Origin: Microbacterium proteolyticum
Lineage (GTDB): Bacteria; Actinomycetota; Actinomycetes; Actinomycetales; Microbacteriaceae
Assembly: GCF_014192415.1 (NCBI RefSeq)
Contig: NZ_JACHXY010000003.1
Coordinates: forward strand, 370,227-434,226
Length of the DNA stretch: 64,000 nucleotides
Reading direction: 5' to 3'
In this document: positions 18,137-27,062 of the stretch, piece by piece
How positions within the stretch are numbered: position 1 is the first letter of the stretch
Layout: each line of letters begins with the position of its first letter
Program-made: the position numbers and the translations under genes
The notes under the pieces: model-generated
Databases searched by the model: none
Told to the model about the DNA's origin: nothing
Seen by the model: only the letters and a program-made list of their open reading frames with translations

Positions 18137-18526
18137 TCAGCGCAGTCCGGCGGCCGCTCGCGAGCGCGCGATCGTCTGCGTCACGAGGTACTCGCCCCAC
18201 GCCACGGCGTAGGCGCCGACGGCCGCCCACGTCCACGCGGACGGCAGGAGTCCGACGAGGCCGAGCAGGGACGCCACGGTGAGAGCCGTGACGACGATGA
18301 GCACCGGCAGCACGAGCCGCTCCCCGACCGAGGGCCCGGCGACCCACCAGATCGCGAAGATCGCACCGGCCGTGGCGACGAGGAGGATGACGGGGGTCCA
18401 CCACGACCCGAGCGCGCCCATCGTGATCGCCGCGCCCACGCCGGCGGTCGCGAGCGAGGCCGTTCGCAGCGACCGGGTGATCGTGGACCGATCGGCGGGC
18501 GTACGGGCGGCGGGGGTGCGGGACAC
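18137..18526 (-). CDS. Small four-helix membrane protein
   Basis: A 129-residue protein with a short polar N-terminus and four closely spaced hydrophobic helices (about residues 24-45, 47-65, 70-92 and 97-115), ending in basic residues. The start is GTG 18526. No domain is recognised; it resembles small uncharacterised membrane proteins of Microbacteriaceae. It converges on the flavin monooxygenase gene 31 bases away. Confidence 0.75.
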   Translation of the reverse strand: MSRTPAARTPADRSTITRSLRTASLATAGVGAAITMGALGSWWTPVILLVATAGAIFAIWWVAGPSVGERLVLPVLIVVTALTVASLLGLVGLLPSAWTWAAVGAYAVAWGEYLVTQTIARSRAAAGLR

Positions 18527-18611
18527 AGAGGGAATGACGGTCTCCTTCGCGAAACAGGGTCGCTTCCCAGCGTAGACAGGATGCCGAGGACGGGCTGTCT
18601 ACGGTGGACGA

Positions 18612-18735
18612 ATGACCCTCACCCTGACCAGCGCCGACGCCGGCGTGAGAGACCGTGACGCGTTGATCGCCTTCCTCACCGGGAACGCCTCCCTTTCACT
18701 GCGTCTTCCACCGGGGGACCGGGGTACCCGATTGA
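18612..18735 (+). pseudogene. N-terminal remnant of a GNAT acetyltransferase
   Basis: An ATG at 18612 opens the peptide MTLTLTSADAGVRDRDALIA, followed by FLTGN, which reads like the start of a small GNAT protein. Just after it the frame breaks: a phase shift of two bases restores PFHC, matching the FPFH block I know from such N-termini, and that frame then hits a stop near 18730. Nothing of the acetyl-CoA domain remains before the opposite gene ends at 18737. I infer a deletion remnant. Confidence 0.4.
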
Positions 18736-18736
18736 C

Positions 18737-19204
18737 TCAGGGAACCACGGGGAACGAGGGGCGGGCGACGGGTGCGACCTCGGGGTTCGCCCGGCGGAAC
18801 GCGGCGAGATCTCGCACGTTCTTCTGCACGGCGACCACGGCGAACAGGCTCATCGCGAAACCGATGCCGTAGAAGCCCTTCTCCGAGAGCAGGAGCTCGG
18901 CGTTCCAGAGACCGATCACCATGAGGGTCAGCGACACCAGCAGCATCCCCCACGCCACCCCGAGGTAGGCGCCGGTCACGGGGACGTCCTCCGCGCGGTC
19001 GCGCACCGCCTTCTGCACGCTGATCGCCGCGAAGAGACCGAGCAGGAATACCGCCAGGAAGAACCCCTTCTCCGCCAGCAGCATGCGCGCGTTGTAAAGA
19101 CCGACGAAGTACACCGAGGCGCCCAGCCCGAGCGCCACCCACGACGCTCCGACGAACGCCCCGGTCGGTCGACCGAGCCCCTGCTGCTTCTGGATATCCG
19201 ACAT
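18737..19204 (-). CDS. YiaA/YiaB-family inner membrane protein
   Basis: A 155-residue protein with two tandem YiaA/YiaB repeats. Each repeat has a pair of helices and the shared motif (GLYNARMLLAEKGFF...; GLWNAELLLSEKGFY...) followed by AxSVQKAVRD / AVVAVQKNVRD. The duplicate layout and length match the family. It resides in the cytoplasmic membrane with unknown function. AGAAGG precedes ATG 19204; a weak TATATT-like -10 element lies upstream near 19238. Confidence 0.92.
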   Translation of the reverse strand: MSDIQKQQGLGRPTGAFVGASWVALGLGASVYFVGLYNARMLLAEKGFFLAVFLLGLFAAISVQKAVRDRAEDVPVTGAYLGVAWGMLLVSLTLMVIGLWNAELLLSEKGFYGIGFAMSLFAVVAVQKNVRDLAAFRRANPEVAPVARPSFPVVP

Positions 19205-19393
19205 GGTGCCCACCCTTCTTTCGTCCCCCCGCGGGGATATATTCCGTGGCGGAGAACCTAGCGTTCGCCGCATACGGGCGGAGACATACGAGTGAATCTG
19301 TGGATGGATCACCGAAGGGGGCACGGTCTCGTCCCGTCCGCCGTCCGCGAACTCCCCTCGCGACGCGACGGTGACGGTGGTTGGCTGGCGCGC

Positions 19394-20395
19394 ATGCGAC
19401 GCATGCTCATCCTCGGGGGAACGGCCTGGCTCGGCCGAGCGATTGCGGCCGCGGCGGTCGCTTCCGGCACCGACGTCGTCTGCCTCGCCCGTGGCGAGGC
19501 GGGCCTGATCGCGCCGGGCTCACGACTCGTGCGCGCCGATCGACGTGACCCGCATGCTTACGATGCCCTCGGCGGCGAGTGGGACGACGTCGTCGAGCTG
19601 TCGTGGGACCCGGAGTTCGTGGCATCCGGACTCGACGCGCTCGCCGACCGCGCGGGGCACTGGACGCTCGTCTCGAGCGTCTCGGTGTACGCCCGCTCCG
19701 ACACCCCGTTCGCCGACGAGGATGCGGAGCTGGTGGAGCCGGCCGATCCATCGCAGTACGCGGATGCCAAGGTGCACGCCGAGCGACTCACCTCGCAGCG
19801 CCTGGGTGATCGCGCTCTGCTCGCCCGCGCGGGCCTCATCGTGGGTCCGGGAGATCCGACGGATCGCTTCGGGTACTGGCCGGCACGATTCGCCCTCGGC
19901 GGACGCGTGTTGACCCCGAAGGCGGCCGGTCGATACGTGCAGGGCATCGACGTCGACGACCTCGCCGCGTGGATCGAGCGCGCCGGCCGTGCGCGGGTCG
20001 CGGGCCCGATCAACGCGGTCGGCGAGGAGTACCCGCTCGCGGCGGTGCTCGCGGCCTCCCAGGCCGCGGCCGGCGAAGAGAGCGAGACGGTCGCGCTCGA
20101 CGACGCCACGCTCGAGGCCCACGGCGTGCAGTACTGGATGGGTCCGCGGTCGCTCCCGTTGTGGCTCCCCGCCGAGGCGCGGGGCTTCTCGCGGCGCAGC
20201 GACGCCGCCTTCGTGGCATCCGGGGGTCGTCGACGTCCTCTGCCCGAGACGGTGCGGCGAACCCTCGACGACGAACGCGCGCGCGGTGTCGACCGCCCCC
20301 GCGGTGCAGGTCTCACACCCGCCGAAGAGACCGAGGTGCTCGCCGGCTCTTCACGTCACAGCCCGTCCGCACGCGGAGACAGCCAGTCGGCGTAA
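19394..20395 (+). CDS. NAD-dependent epimerase/dehydratase family protein
   Basis: A 333-residue extended SDR. The Rossmann motif LILGGTAWLGRAIA (GGTxxLG) begins at residue 4, SSVSVYA holds the catalytic Ser, and YADAKVHAE holds the Tyr-x3-Lys-like site. The C-terminal half binds the substrate, probably a nucleotide sugar or related compound, which is not identifiable. The start is ATG 19394 or ATG 19403; upstream codons lack signal. Its last 40 bases overlap the opposite gene ending at 20356, a tail-to-tail overlap. Confidence 0.9.
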   Translation: MRRMLILGGTAWLGRAIAAAAVASGTDVVCLARGEAGLIAPGSRLVRADRRDPHAYDALGGEWDDVVELSWDPEFVASGLDALADRAGHWTLVSSVSVYARSDTPFADEDAELVEPADPSQYADAKVHAERLTSQRLGDRALLARAGLIVGPGDPTDRFGYWPARFALGGRVLTPKAAGRYVQGIDVDDLAAWIERAGRARVAGPINAVGEEYPLAAVLAASQAAAGEESETVALDDATLEAHGVQYWMGPRSLPLWLPAEARGFSRRSDAAFVASGGRRRPLPETVRRTLDDERARGVDRPRGAGLTPAEETEVLAGSSRHSPSARGDSQSA

Positions 20396-20979
20396 CGTTC
20401 CCGCAGCTCCGCGCGGACGGCGTCGTCGACGACGAGGACGTCAGCGCCCCCGTCGTAGGGCGCGTAGATCCACGACATGTCGGTCGGCATCGCGATGATG
20501 TGGGCCATGTCCTCGGAGGCGAGACGAAGAAGGTCGTCGAGGCCGTGGAGGGTTCGCTCCGCCAGCCAGAAGAAGGTCGTCGAGCCTTCGTGGGGATCCG
20601 TCGAGGCCCGCCACGGGCGACGCCCCGCGAGGTGCCTTCTACTCCACCCGCCGCCGCCGTCGCCCGGCCCCCAATCCGCACCGACGATGACGAACGGCTC
20701 ACCCGAGGGATTGAGCATGCCGAGCACGCTGCGGTGTCGCCCCAGGATGACGGCGGCCTCGGCATCGTCATCCGCCGTGCGCTTGCCTTCGGGCAGGCTC
20801 CACAACCGCACCCACCGATCCGGATGTCCGACCCGCAGAGCCTGTCCGGATGGGTCGCTCGACCCCCACACGGCATTCCAGGAACGGGTCAGATCGCGGG
20901 TCTCGGCGTCGGTCGCCGCTGCGGCGAAATCCCCACCGCGACGACGGAACCTCCGCCACGAACGACTCACTGCGCTCAT
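20356..20979 (-). CDS. Hypothetical protein, possibly DUF3885-like
   Basis: A 207-residue soluble protein with an RWVRLWSLPEGKRTAD block, aromatic-rich middle and a C-terminal WIYAPYDGGADVLV...RYADWLS block. These blocks resemble DUF3885-type proteins, which are often found as immunity-like or orphan proteins; this is from memory and not secure. No membrane segments. It overlaps the epimerase gene tail to tail by 40 bases and lies 32 bases downstream of the RNase HI gene stop on the same strand. Confidence 0.75.
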   Translation of the reverse strand: MSAVSRSWRRFRRRGGDFAAAATDAETRDLTRSWNAVWGSSDPSGQALRVGHPDRWVRLWSLPEGKRTADDDAEAAVILGRHRSVLGMLNPSGEPFVIVGADWGPGDGGGGWSRRHLAGRRPWRASTDPHEGSTTFFWLAERTLHGLDDLLRLASEDMAHIIAMPTDMSWIYAPYDGGADVLVVDDAVRAELRERYADWLSPRADGL

Positions 20980-21011
20980 GCATGCCCCCTCTCGCCCATG
21001 ATGCCCCCGTC

Positions 21012-21605
21012 TCAGGCCTGCGCGGTGGACGACCGCCGATCAGCGCCCGTTGCGGTCGGCGCGGAGCGCGGCGGCGCCGACGCAACTTCGAGCCGGTCGA
21101 GACCGCGCAGCGACGTCCAGATCAGCTCTTCGCCCTTAGCCGCGTGCTGAGACGCTCGCACGGCACGCTCGTCGGCCCACGAGTTGAGCACGTGTCCGCT
21201 GTGCCCGCGGACGTGTTCGAGCACGACGTCCGGGAGGCCCGCCGCCCGCCGCGCGTCGCGCGCGGCGATGAGGGCCTCGAGGATGCCCTGGTTGGCGACG
21301 GGCTTCTTCGCGCTCGTGACCCACCCGCGACGCCGGTGGCCATCCATCCACGACGAGTACGTGTCGATGGCGTACTTCGAATCGGCCTGCACGACGAGCT
21401 CGCGCACGTCGGCGTGATCGGTGATCGCGTGCAGCAGCCCCAGGAGCTCGCCGATGTTGTTGGTCCCGGCGGGGATCGAGCCCGCCGCCCAGTGACCGTC
21501 CTCGCCGACCCAGGCCCACCCGGCCGGTCCGGGATTGCCCTTGCACGCTCCGTCGGTGGCGACGATGTAACGGTCGGAGGACGCGGGCGCGGAGGAATCG
21601 CTCAT
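21012..21605 (-). CDS. rnhA: Ribonuclease HI
   Basis: A 197-residue RNase H, which cuts the RNA strand of RNA-DNA hybrids. The catalytic carboxylates are visible: Asp18 in ATDGACKGN, Glu53 in NNIGELLGLL, Asp75 in VQADSKYAID, and Asp145 in SWADERA, with the conserved His135 in VRGHSGH. A ~50-residue tail beyond the usual 150 residues is low-complexity. The first 12 residues are a polar extension. ATG 21605 is used, although the purine-rich upstream GAGGG is very close. Confidence 0.93.
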   Translation of the reverse strand: MSDSSAPASSDRYIVATDGACKGNPGPAGWAWVGEDGHWAAGSIPAGTNNIGELLGLLHAITDHADVRELVVQADSKYAIDTYSSWMDGHRRRGWVTSAKKPVANQGILEALIAARDARRAAGLPDVVLEHVRGHSGHVLNSWADERAVRASQHAAKGEELIWTSLRGLDRLEVASAPPRSAPTATGADRRSSTAQA

Positions 21606-21825
21606 CCCTCTAGTCTCCCCTCTCACGCGCATCGAACCGCCGCAGACGCCGCACCGGCCGGGCTGCTGAGGCCTCGCGGACTCCCCACCGGGGTGAGCGC
21701 AAGGGTGAACGTCATCTCCGGCGGGCAGACAGGGCACGAGGGGCCGGAAGAGGGGGCCCTCCCCCGTGGCACTCTGGCGCGATCCGCGCCGCCGCGCGAG
21801 TCGTCCCCTCGAGAAGGTCCGCTTC

Positions 21826-22353
21826 ATGTCGACAGATTCCCGTCCCCGCGCCCGCCTCCACCCCGCCGCCGTCACCGCCCTCGTGATCGCGGGTGTCGCC
21901 ATCGCCGGGGCGGTGGGCTTCCTCGTGTGGCTCCTGGCCCAGCCGGCTGACTCGAACTCCGAGGCGACGCAGCGACTCGTGCAGTGGGAGGAGGTCTTCG
22001 AGAGGTACCGGGCCGCCAACGGCGCCCTCCCCGACATGCCGTTCGGCGGCTACTGCCTGGGCGACGGCTTCCCCGTCGGTACCGGAGGCACAGCCAACTG
22101 CCGCGACTACGAGGACGCGACGTACTACACGCAGGACGCGAGCGCACCGTTGATGGACGCCCTCCGGTCGGTCGGCGAGCTCCCTCGGGGCGCGTCGGCA
22201 CCGGTGCGCGGCACGATCGGGCCCTACGCGATCTACGACGAGGCGGGCGTGCGCCTCCTCAGCACCGAAGACGGCACGTGCGAGGCCCCCGCGGTCGAGG
22301 TGTGGAACGACGGCGAGGGCCTCTTCGTGTGTCAGATCCTGCTGGAGCGCTGA
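21826..22353 (+). CDS. Hypothetical protein with N-terminal membrane anchor
   Basis: A 175-residue protein. One transmembrane helix spans about residues 15-36 (ALVIAGVAIAGAVGFLVWLL), and the remainder is outside the membrane. The domain has four Cys (GGYCLGDG, ANCRDYED, GTCEAPA, FVCQIL), consistent with two disulfides, and a YxxANGALPDMP block similar to the start of type II pseudopilin-like domains. AGAAGG precedes ATG 21826. Function unknown. Confidence 0.82.
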   Translation: MSTDSRPRARLHPAAVTALVIAGVAIAGAVGFLVWLLAQPADSNSEATQRLVQWEEVFERYRAANGALPDMPFGGYCLGDGFPVGTGGTANCRDYEDATYYTQDASAPLMDALRSVGELPRGASAPVRGTIGPYAIYDEAGVRLLSTEDGTCEAPAVEVWNDGEGLFVCQILLER

Positions 22354-22367
22354 GCCTCCCGGCTCAG
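22350..22367. terminator. Hairpin spanning two convergent stop codons
   Basis: CTGAGCC (22350-22356) pairs with GGCTCAG (22361-22367) around a TCCC loop. The left arm contains the TGA of the + gene and the right arm the TGA of the - gene (gnd). A compact shared terminator is likely, but no T-tract is present. Confidence 0.5.
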
Positions 22368-23425
22368 TCGCGGCCGCTCTCGGCCTTCTTCTGACCCGCC
22401 TCGAGCACGTCGCCGGCGGGCAGCTCCTGGTGACCGCCGAACTGCAGACGCATCGCCGAGAGCACCTGATTGGCGAAGTGGTCCTCGCCGCGCGAGGCGA
22501 ACCGCTCGAAAAGTGACGCGGCCAGCACCGGCACGGGAACCCCCGTGTCGACGGCGGCCTTGACCGTCCAGCGGCCCTCGCCCGAGTCGGACACGCGCCC
22601 GGCGAGCCCGTCGAGCGTCGGGTTCTGCGCGAGGGCGGCGGCGGTGAGGTCGAGCAGCCACGACGAGATGACCGACCCGCGGCGCCACAGCTCGCTCACG
22701 CGGGCCGTGTCGATGTCGAACTGGTAGTACTCGGGCTCCTCGAGGGGGGCGACCTCGGCCGAGTGCTCGCCCTGGTGAAGACCCGCGTCGGCGTTGTTCA
22801 ACACGTTGAGCCCCTCGGCGAGCGCGGCCATGATGCCGTACTCGATGCCGTTGTGCACCATCTTCACGAAGTGCCCGGCACCGGAGGGACCGCAGTGCAG
22901 GTAGCCGCGCTCCTCGGTCGTGAACTCTCCGGTGCGGCCGGGCGTACGCTCGACCTCGCCGGGCCCGGGGGCGATCGTCCGCAACACCGGCTCGAGGTAC
23001 GTGACGGCCTCCTCGTGACCGCCGACCATCAGGCAGTAGCCGCGTTCGAGACCGAAGACGCCACCACTGGTGCCGACGTCGACGTAGTGGATGCCGCTGT
23101 CGTTCAGTTTCGCCGCGCGACGCACGTCGTCGCGGTAGTTCGAGTTTCCGCCGTCGATGATGATGTCGCCCGGCTCGAGCACCTCGGCGACCTGGTCGAC
23201 GACCTTCCCGGTGAGACCGGCGGGGATCATCAACCACACCGCGCGGGGCTTCTGCAGCTTCGACGCGAGGTCGGCGATGCTCGTCGCCCCGGTGGCGCCC
23301 TCCGCGACGAGTGCGGCCACGGCATCCTGATTCACGTCGAACACGACGCAGTCGTGACCGTCTTTCATGAGCCTGCGGACGATGTTGGCGCCCATTCGTC
23401 CGAGTCCGACCATGGCGAGTTGCAT
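22364..23425 (-). CDS. gnd: 6-phosphogluconate dehydrogenase, decarboxylating (short form)
   Basis: A 353-residue enzyme oxidising 6-phosphogluconate to ribulose 5-phosphate and CO2 (pentose phosphate pathway). The N-terminal dinucleotide motif GLGRMGANIVRRL begins at residue 8. DGGNSNYRDD, the GGVFGLERGYCLMVGG block and the catalytic Lys/Asn in HFVKMVHNGIEYG are all present. At 353 residues it belongs to the short class (YqeC/GndA type), which is often NAD-linked, not the ~470-residue class. The start ATG 23425 opens the Rossmann strand directly. Confidence 0.94.
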   Translation of the reverse strand: MQLAMVGLGRMGANIVRRLMKDGHDCVVFDVNQDAVAALVAEGATGATSIADLASKLQKPRAVWLMIPAGLTGKVVDQVAEVLEPGDIIIDGGNSNYRDDVRRAAKLNDSGIHYVDVGTSGGVFGLERGYCLMVGGHEEAVTYLEPVLRTIAPGPGEVERTPGRTGEFTTEERGYLHCGPSGAGHFVKMVHNGIEYGIMAALAEGLNVLNNADAGLHQGEHSAEVAPLEEPEYYQFDIDTARVSELWRRGSVISSWLLDLTAAALAQNPTLDGLAGRVSDSGEGRWTVKAAVDTGVPVPVLAASLFERFASRGEDHFANQVLSAMRLQFGGHQELPAGDVLEAGQKKAESGRD

Positions 23426-23510
23426 CCGTACCCCGTTCGTCGTGGATCACGGACCGCGCCGCGCGGCCCCTCCGCGAGTCTAGGAGCGCCCGGGGGGCCC
23501 GGCATCGGTG

Positions 23511-24011
23511 CTAGCCCTGGAAGTCGTCGGGGTCGACGTCGTCGAGGAAGCGGCGGAACTCCTGCACCCGTTCCTCTTCGGCCGATGCGTCGAGTTCGAC
23601 CGCCTCGTCGGGCACGCCCGCCTCGGCGAGGACGTCGTCGGACACCCAGATCGGGGCGTCGACACGGGCGCCGAGGGCGATGGCATCCGAGGGGCGCGCA
23701 TCGAACGAGCGCTGCCCCGCCGGGGTGTTCAGCACCACGCGGGCGTGGAAGGTCCCCTCGTCGAGGTGGGTGACCTCGACCCGGTCGACGGACGCCGACA
23801 GCTCGCCCAGCATCGCCGTCATGAGGTCGTGCGCGAGCGGACGCGGCGACGGTGTGCCCTCGATCGCGACGAGGATCGACATGGCCTCCTGCGGGCCGAT
23901 CCAGACGGGCAGCACCCGATCGCCGTCCGCGTCGGTGTCGACCGGCTTCAACAGGATCACGTGCTGCTGGGCCGGGTCGAGAGCCACTCCGACCACGCGC
24001 ACCCGGATCAT
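23511..24011 (-). CDS. Bifunctional nuclease family protein (DUF151)
   Basis: A 166-residue protein of the BFN/DUF151 family, widespread in actinobacteria and related to plant bifunctional nucleases and Thermotoga TM0160. Conserved blocks include LPVWIGPQEAMSI, the middle ARPSDAIALGARVDAPI, and an acidic tail RRFLDDVDPDDFQG. Whether it acts as a nuclease here is unproven. ATG 24011 gives the standard MIRVRVVGV start. 63 bases separate it from the response regulator gene upstream on the same strand. Confidence 0.93.
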   Translation of the reverse strand: MIRVRVVGVALDPAQQHVILLKPVDTDADGDRVLPVWIGPQEAMSILVAIEGTPSPRPLAHDLMTAMLGELSASVDRVEVTHLDEGTFHARVVLNTPAGQRSFDARPSDAIALGARVDAPIWVSDDVLAEAGVPDEAVELDASAEEERVQEFRRFLDDVDPDDFQG

Positions 24012-24074
24012 CTGCCCATCGTACGACGCTCCCCCGCCACGGCGAGGCGGGCCCGCGCACCGCGCGAGGCGACG

Positions 24075-24695
24075 TCAGCGCAGGATGCCGAGCGCCCGCG
24101 CCGCCGACACCGCCGCGGTGCGGGAAGAGACGCCGAGCTTAGAGAACACGTGCGCGAGGTGCGACTTCACCGTCGCATCGGTGATGTGCAGACGACGGGC
24201 GACGTCGGCGTTGGACGCTCCGCGGGCGACCAGACGCAACACCTCGATCTCGCGCACCGACAAGGTCACGCGCGGTTCGCGCAGGCGCGCGAGCAGGCGA
24301 CCGGCGATCGACGGGGCCAGGGCGCTCTGCCCGGAGGCCGCCGCGCGGACACCGGCGAGCAGCTCGTGGGGAGGGGCGTCCTTGAGGAGGTACCCGCTCG
24401 CCCCCGCCTCGACGGCCCCGAGGATGTCGCCGTCGGTGTCGTAGTTGGTCAGGACGAGCACGTACGGCGGAGCAGCCAACGCGCGCACCCGCCGCGTGGC
24501 ATCGGCTCCGGCGGCACGATCCCCGAACTGCAGGTCCATGAGCACGAGCTCGGGTGCGAGCTCGTCGGCGAGGGCCACGACCTCATCGGGTGTGGCGGCC
24601 TCGCCGACCACGTCGATGTCGGCCTCGGCGTCCAGCAGCGCGCGCACGCCCGCCCGCACCACCGGGTGGTCGTCGGCGATGAGGACGCGGATCAC
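24075..24695 (-). CDS. NarL/FixJ-family response regulator
   Basis: A 206-residue two-domain regulator. The receiver domain has the acidic pair IADDHP, phospho-acceptor Asp54 in LVLMDLQFG, Thr in VLVLTNYD and Lys in GYLLKDAPP. The C-terminal LuxR-type helix-turn-helix runs from [15 protein letters not shown] through [22 protein letters not shown] 24695 overlaps the kinase stop as GTGA, so it is coupled to its partner kinase. It probably controls the divergent ABC transporter. Confidence 0.95.
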   Translation of the reverse strand: MIRVLIADDHPVVRAGVRALLDAEADIDVVGEAATPDEVVALADELAPELVLMDLQFGDRAAGADATRRVRALAAPPYVLVLTNYDTDGDILGAVEAGASGYLLKDAPPHELLAGVRAAASGQSALAPSIAGRLLARLREPRVTLSVREIEVLRLVARGASNADVARRLHITDATVKSHLAHVFSKLGVSSRTAAVSAARALGILR

Positions 24696-25855
24696 GGCGC
24701 ACCGACCGGCAGAGTCACCGTGATCGTCGTGCCCGCGCCGGGGGCGCTGACGACGTCGAGGCGACCGTCGAGCTGATCGACGCGTTCGCTCATCGCGCGC
24801 AGGCCGAAGGAGTCGGTCGCGGATGCCGTCCTCTCGGCCGCACGCGGATCGAATCCCGCGCCATCGTCGGTGATCTCGAGACGCACCGTGTCGCCGCTCC
24901 TGTCGAGCCGGATGCCGACCCGACCGGCGCGGGCGTGCTGTGCGACGTTCGCGAGAGCGCCTTGCGCGACGCGCAACAGCGCCGTCTGCGCGTCCATGGG
25001 CAGCGACAGCTCCCCCGACACCTCGAGGGTGACCGCCACGCCCTCGCGCGCACCCCAGCCCTCGGCGAGGCGGTCGAGCGCCGCCCCCAGCCCGCTGTCG
25101 AGGCTCGGAGGCGTCAGCTCGCGGATGAAGCGCCGGGTCTCGGCGAGTCCGTCGGCCGCCGCGCGCCGTGCGAGGCGGACATGCCCGATGCCGGGGCCCG
25201 TGGCATCCGCCCGCTCCGCCGCGTACAGCAGCATCTGGATGCTCGACAGGCCCTGCGCCACGGTGTCGTGGATCTCGCGGGCCAACCGCGCGCGTTCGGC
25301 GAGCACCCCCTGCTCGCGTTCCGCCGCGGCGAGCCGGTCGCGCGTGGCGATCAGTTCGCTCATGAGCGCCTCGCGTTCGGCCGCACGGCGCTCGAGCGCG
25401 GCGTAACCGAGGCCGATCAGCAGAGCGACGCCCGCGCCGACCACGGGCCCGACGACCCCGCCGACCGTCAGACCGCCGTGCACGGCGAACGCCGCGATCG
25501 TGAGGGCGGTGGTGGCGACGACCGCGACGGGACCGGCTGCCCCGGGAAGCAGGTGCAGGTACAGGAAGAACAGCGGGAAGACGAGGTAGGCGGCCTCGGG
25601 CACGAGCCACACGAGGGCCGCCCACACCACGGTCAGCGCCGCGAGCCACGCGACGCCGGCGCCGGCGCGGCCCGCGCGCGAGAGCGCGATGCCGGCGAGG
25701 TAGAGCACGCCGAGCACCCCCGCGAGCAGCAGGGCGATGACCGGCGCGTTCGTCAGCAGGACCCGCACGACGACGAGGGCGAGCAGTCCGCCGAACAGGA
25801 CGTGCAGACCCGCGCGAAGGCCCGCGAAGACGGGGGCGAGGGTGCGGTGGGGCAT
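24692..25855 (-). CDS. Two-component sensor histidine kinase (HisKA_3, DesK/NarX-like)
   Basis: A 387-residue membrane sensor. Six hydrophobic segments occupy about residues 8-150 with only short loops, implying intramembrane sensing of the kind seen in antimicrobial or envelope-stress kinases. The dimerisation/phosphoacceptor motif is [20 protein letters not shown] (His in the middle), and the HATPase has N-box [11 protein letters not shown] and G-box [12 protein letters not shown] 25855 is chosen as the first residue before the first helix. The divergent location next to a FtsX-like ABC transporter suggests the two form a detox or envelope module. Confidence 0.93.
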   Translation of the reverse strand: MPHRTLAPVFAGLRAGLHVLFGGLLALVVVRVLLTNAPVIALLLAGVLGVLYLAGIALSRAGRAGAGVAWLAALTVVWAALVWLVPEAAYLVFPLFFLYLHLLPGAAGPVAVVATTALTIAAFAVHGGLTVGGVVGPVVGAGVALLIGLGYAALERRAAEREALMSELIATRDRLAAAEREQGVLAERARLAREIHDTVAQGLSSIQMLLYAAERADATGPGIGHVRLARRAAADGLAETRRFIRELTPPSLDSGLGAALDRLAEGWGAREGVAVTLEVSGELSLPMDAQTALLRVAQGALANVAQHARAGRVGIRLDRSGDTVRLEITDDGAGFDPRAAERTASATDSFGLRAMSERVDQLDGRLDVVSAPGAGTTITVTLPVGAP

Positions 25856-26000
25856 GTCGGACTCCAGGCTACGGATGCCACGCCCCCGACGGATCATCCG
25901 AAAGGTGGAGAGGGAGTTCGCCCGGGCCGCCGATGACCCGTCGACGCCTCACCGGGAGGCTGGGGGAAGCCGGCGAGATCCACCGGCGGAAGGAGGCGAC

Positions 26001-27062
26001 GTGTACGTCGCATGGCGCGATCTGCGGTTCGCCCGCGGGCGATTCGCCCTCATCGGGGCGGTCGTCGCCCTCATCACCCTGCTCGTCGGCTTCCTCTCGG
26101 GCCTCACCGGAGGCCTCGCCGCCCAGAACGTCTCGGCCGTGCTGGCGCTGCCCGGCGACCGGCTCGTCCTGCAGCCCGCCGGGGCCGCGGCGGCCACCTT
26201 CGCCGACTCGACGATCGAGGACGCCACGATCAGCGCGTGGCGCGATGCCGCGGGAGTCGAGCGCGTCGACGCGGTCGGCATCCGTCAGACCCGCGCCGAA
26301 GGCCCGGGTGCCGCGGGCGCCGTCGCGATCTTCGGTGTCGACACGGGAACCCGCTTCCCCGCCCCCGCTCGCGACGGCGAGGTCGTCCTCTCCGCGGGCG
26401 CCGCCGAGACGCTGGGAGCCGCCGTCGGCGACCCGATCGCGATCGCGGGCTCGACGTACGCGGTCGCCGCGATCGGCGACGACCTCTTCTACAGCCACAC
26501 CCCGGTGATCTCGCTCACCCCGTCGGCCTGGCGCGCGCTCGACGAACGCCTCGGCGGCACGGGCACCGCGACCGTGCTCGCCGTGTCGGGGACCCCGGCG
26601 TGGGACACCGTCGCCGCCGACACCGGCACGGTGGCATCCACCCCCCTCTCGAGTCTCACGGCGCTGCCCACCTTCCGCTCCGAGATCGGCTCGCTGGCCC
26701 TGATGATCGCGATGCTGTTCGGCGTCTCCGCGCTCGTCGTCGGCGCGTTCTTCACGGTCTGGACCATGCAGCGGGCGGGTGACATCGCGGTTCTGAAAGC
26801 CCTCGGAGCGAGCACCCCCGCGCTCGTCCGCGACGCGCTCGGGCAGGCCCTCGTCGTGCTCGTGCTCGGCGTCGGGGTCGGCATCGGGCTCACCGCGGCG
26901 CTCGGGGCGCTCGCCGGCGGAGCACTGCCGTTCGTCCTCGGTCCGCTCACGACCCTCGCCCCCGCGCTCGTCATGATCGCGCTCGGCCTGATCGGTGCGG
27001 CCGTGTCGCTGCGCACCGTCACCACATCCGACCCCCTCACCGCTCTCGGGAGCACACGATGA
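26001..27062 (+). CDS. ABC transporter permease, FtsX/MacB-like
   Basis: A 353-residue permease with one N-terminal helix (residues ~14-37), a long extracytoplasmic MacB-like domain (residues ~38-220), and three C-terminal helices carrying the FtsX core (VWTMQRAGDIAVLKALGAS, typical coupling helix). GTG 26001 is set by AGGAGG four bases upstream. It overlaps the ATPase gene as ATGA, forming one two-component exporter of the LolCDE/MacAB class. The substrate is unknown; the adjacent two-component system hints at an antimicrobial or lipoprotein-stress role. Confidence 0.92.
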   Translation: MYVAWRDLRFARGRFALIGAVVALITLLVGFLSGLTGGLAAQNVSAVLALPGDRLVLQPAGAAAATFADSTIEDATISAWRDAAGVERVDAVGIRQTRAEGPGAAGAVAIFGVDTGTRFPAPARDGEVVLSAGAAETLGAAVGDPIAIAGSTYAVAAIGDDLFYSHTPVISLTPSAWRALDERLGGTGTATVLAVSGTPAWDTVAADTGTVASTPLSSLTALPTFRSEIGSLALMIAMLFGVSALVVGAFFTVWTMQRAGDIAVLKALGASTPALVRDALGQALVVLVLGVGVGIGLTAALGALAGGALPFVLGPLTTLAPALVMIALGLIGAAVSLRTVTTSDPLTALGSTR

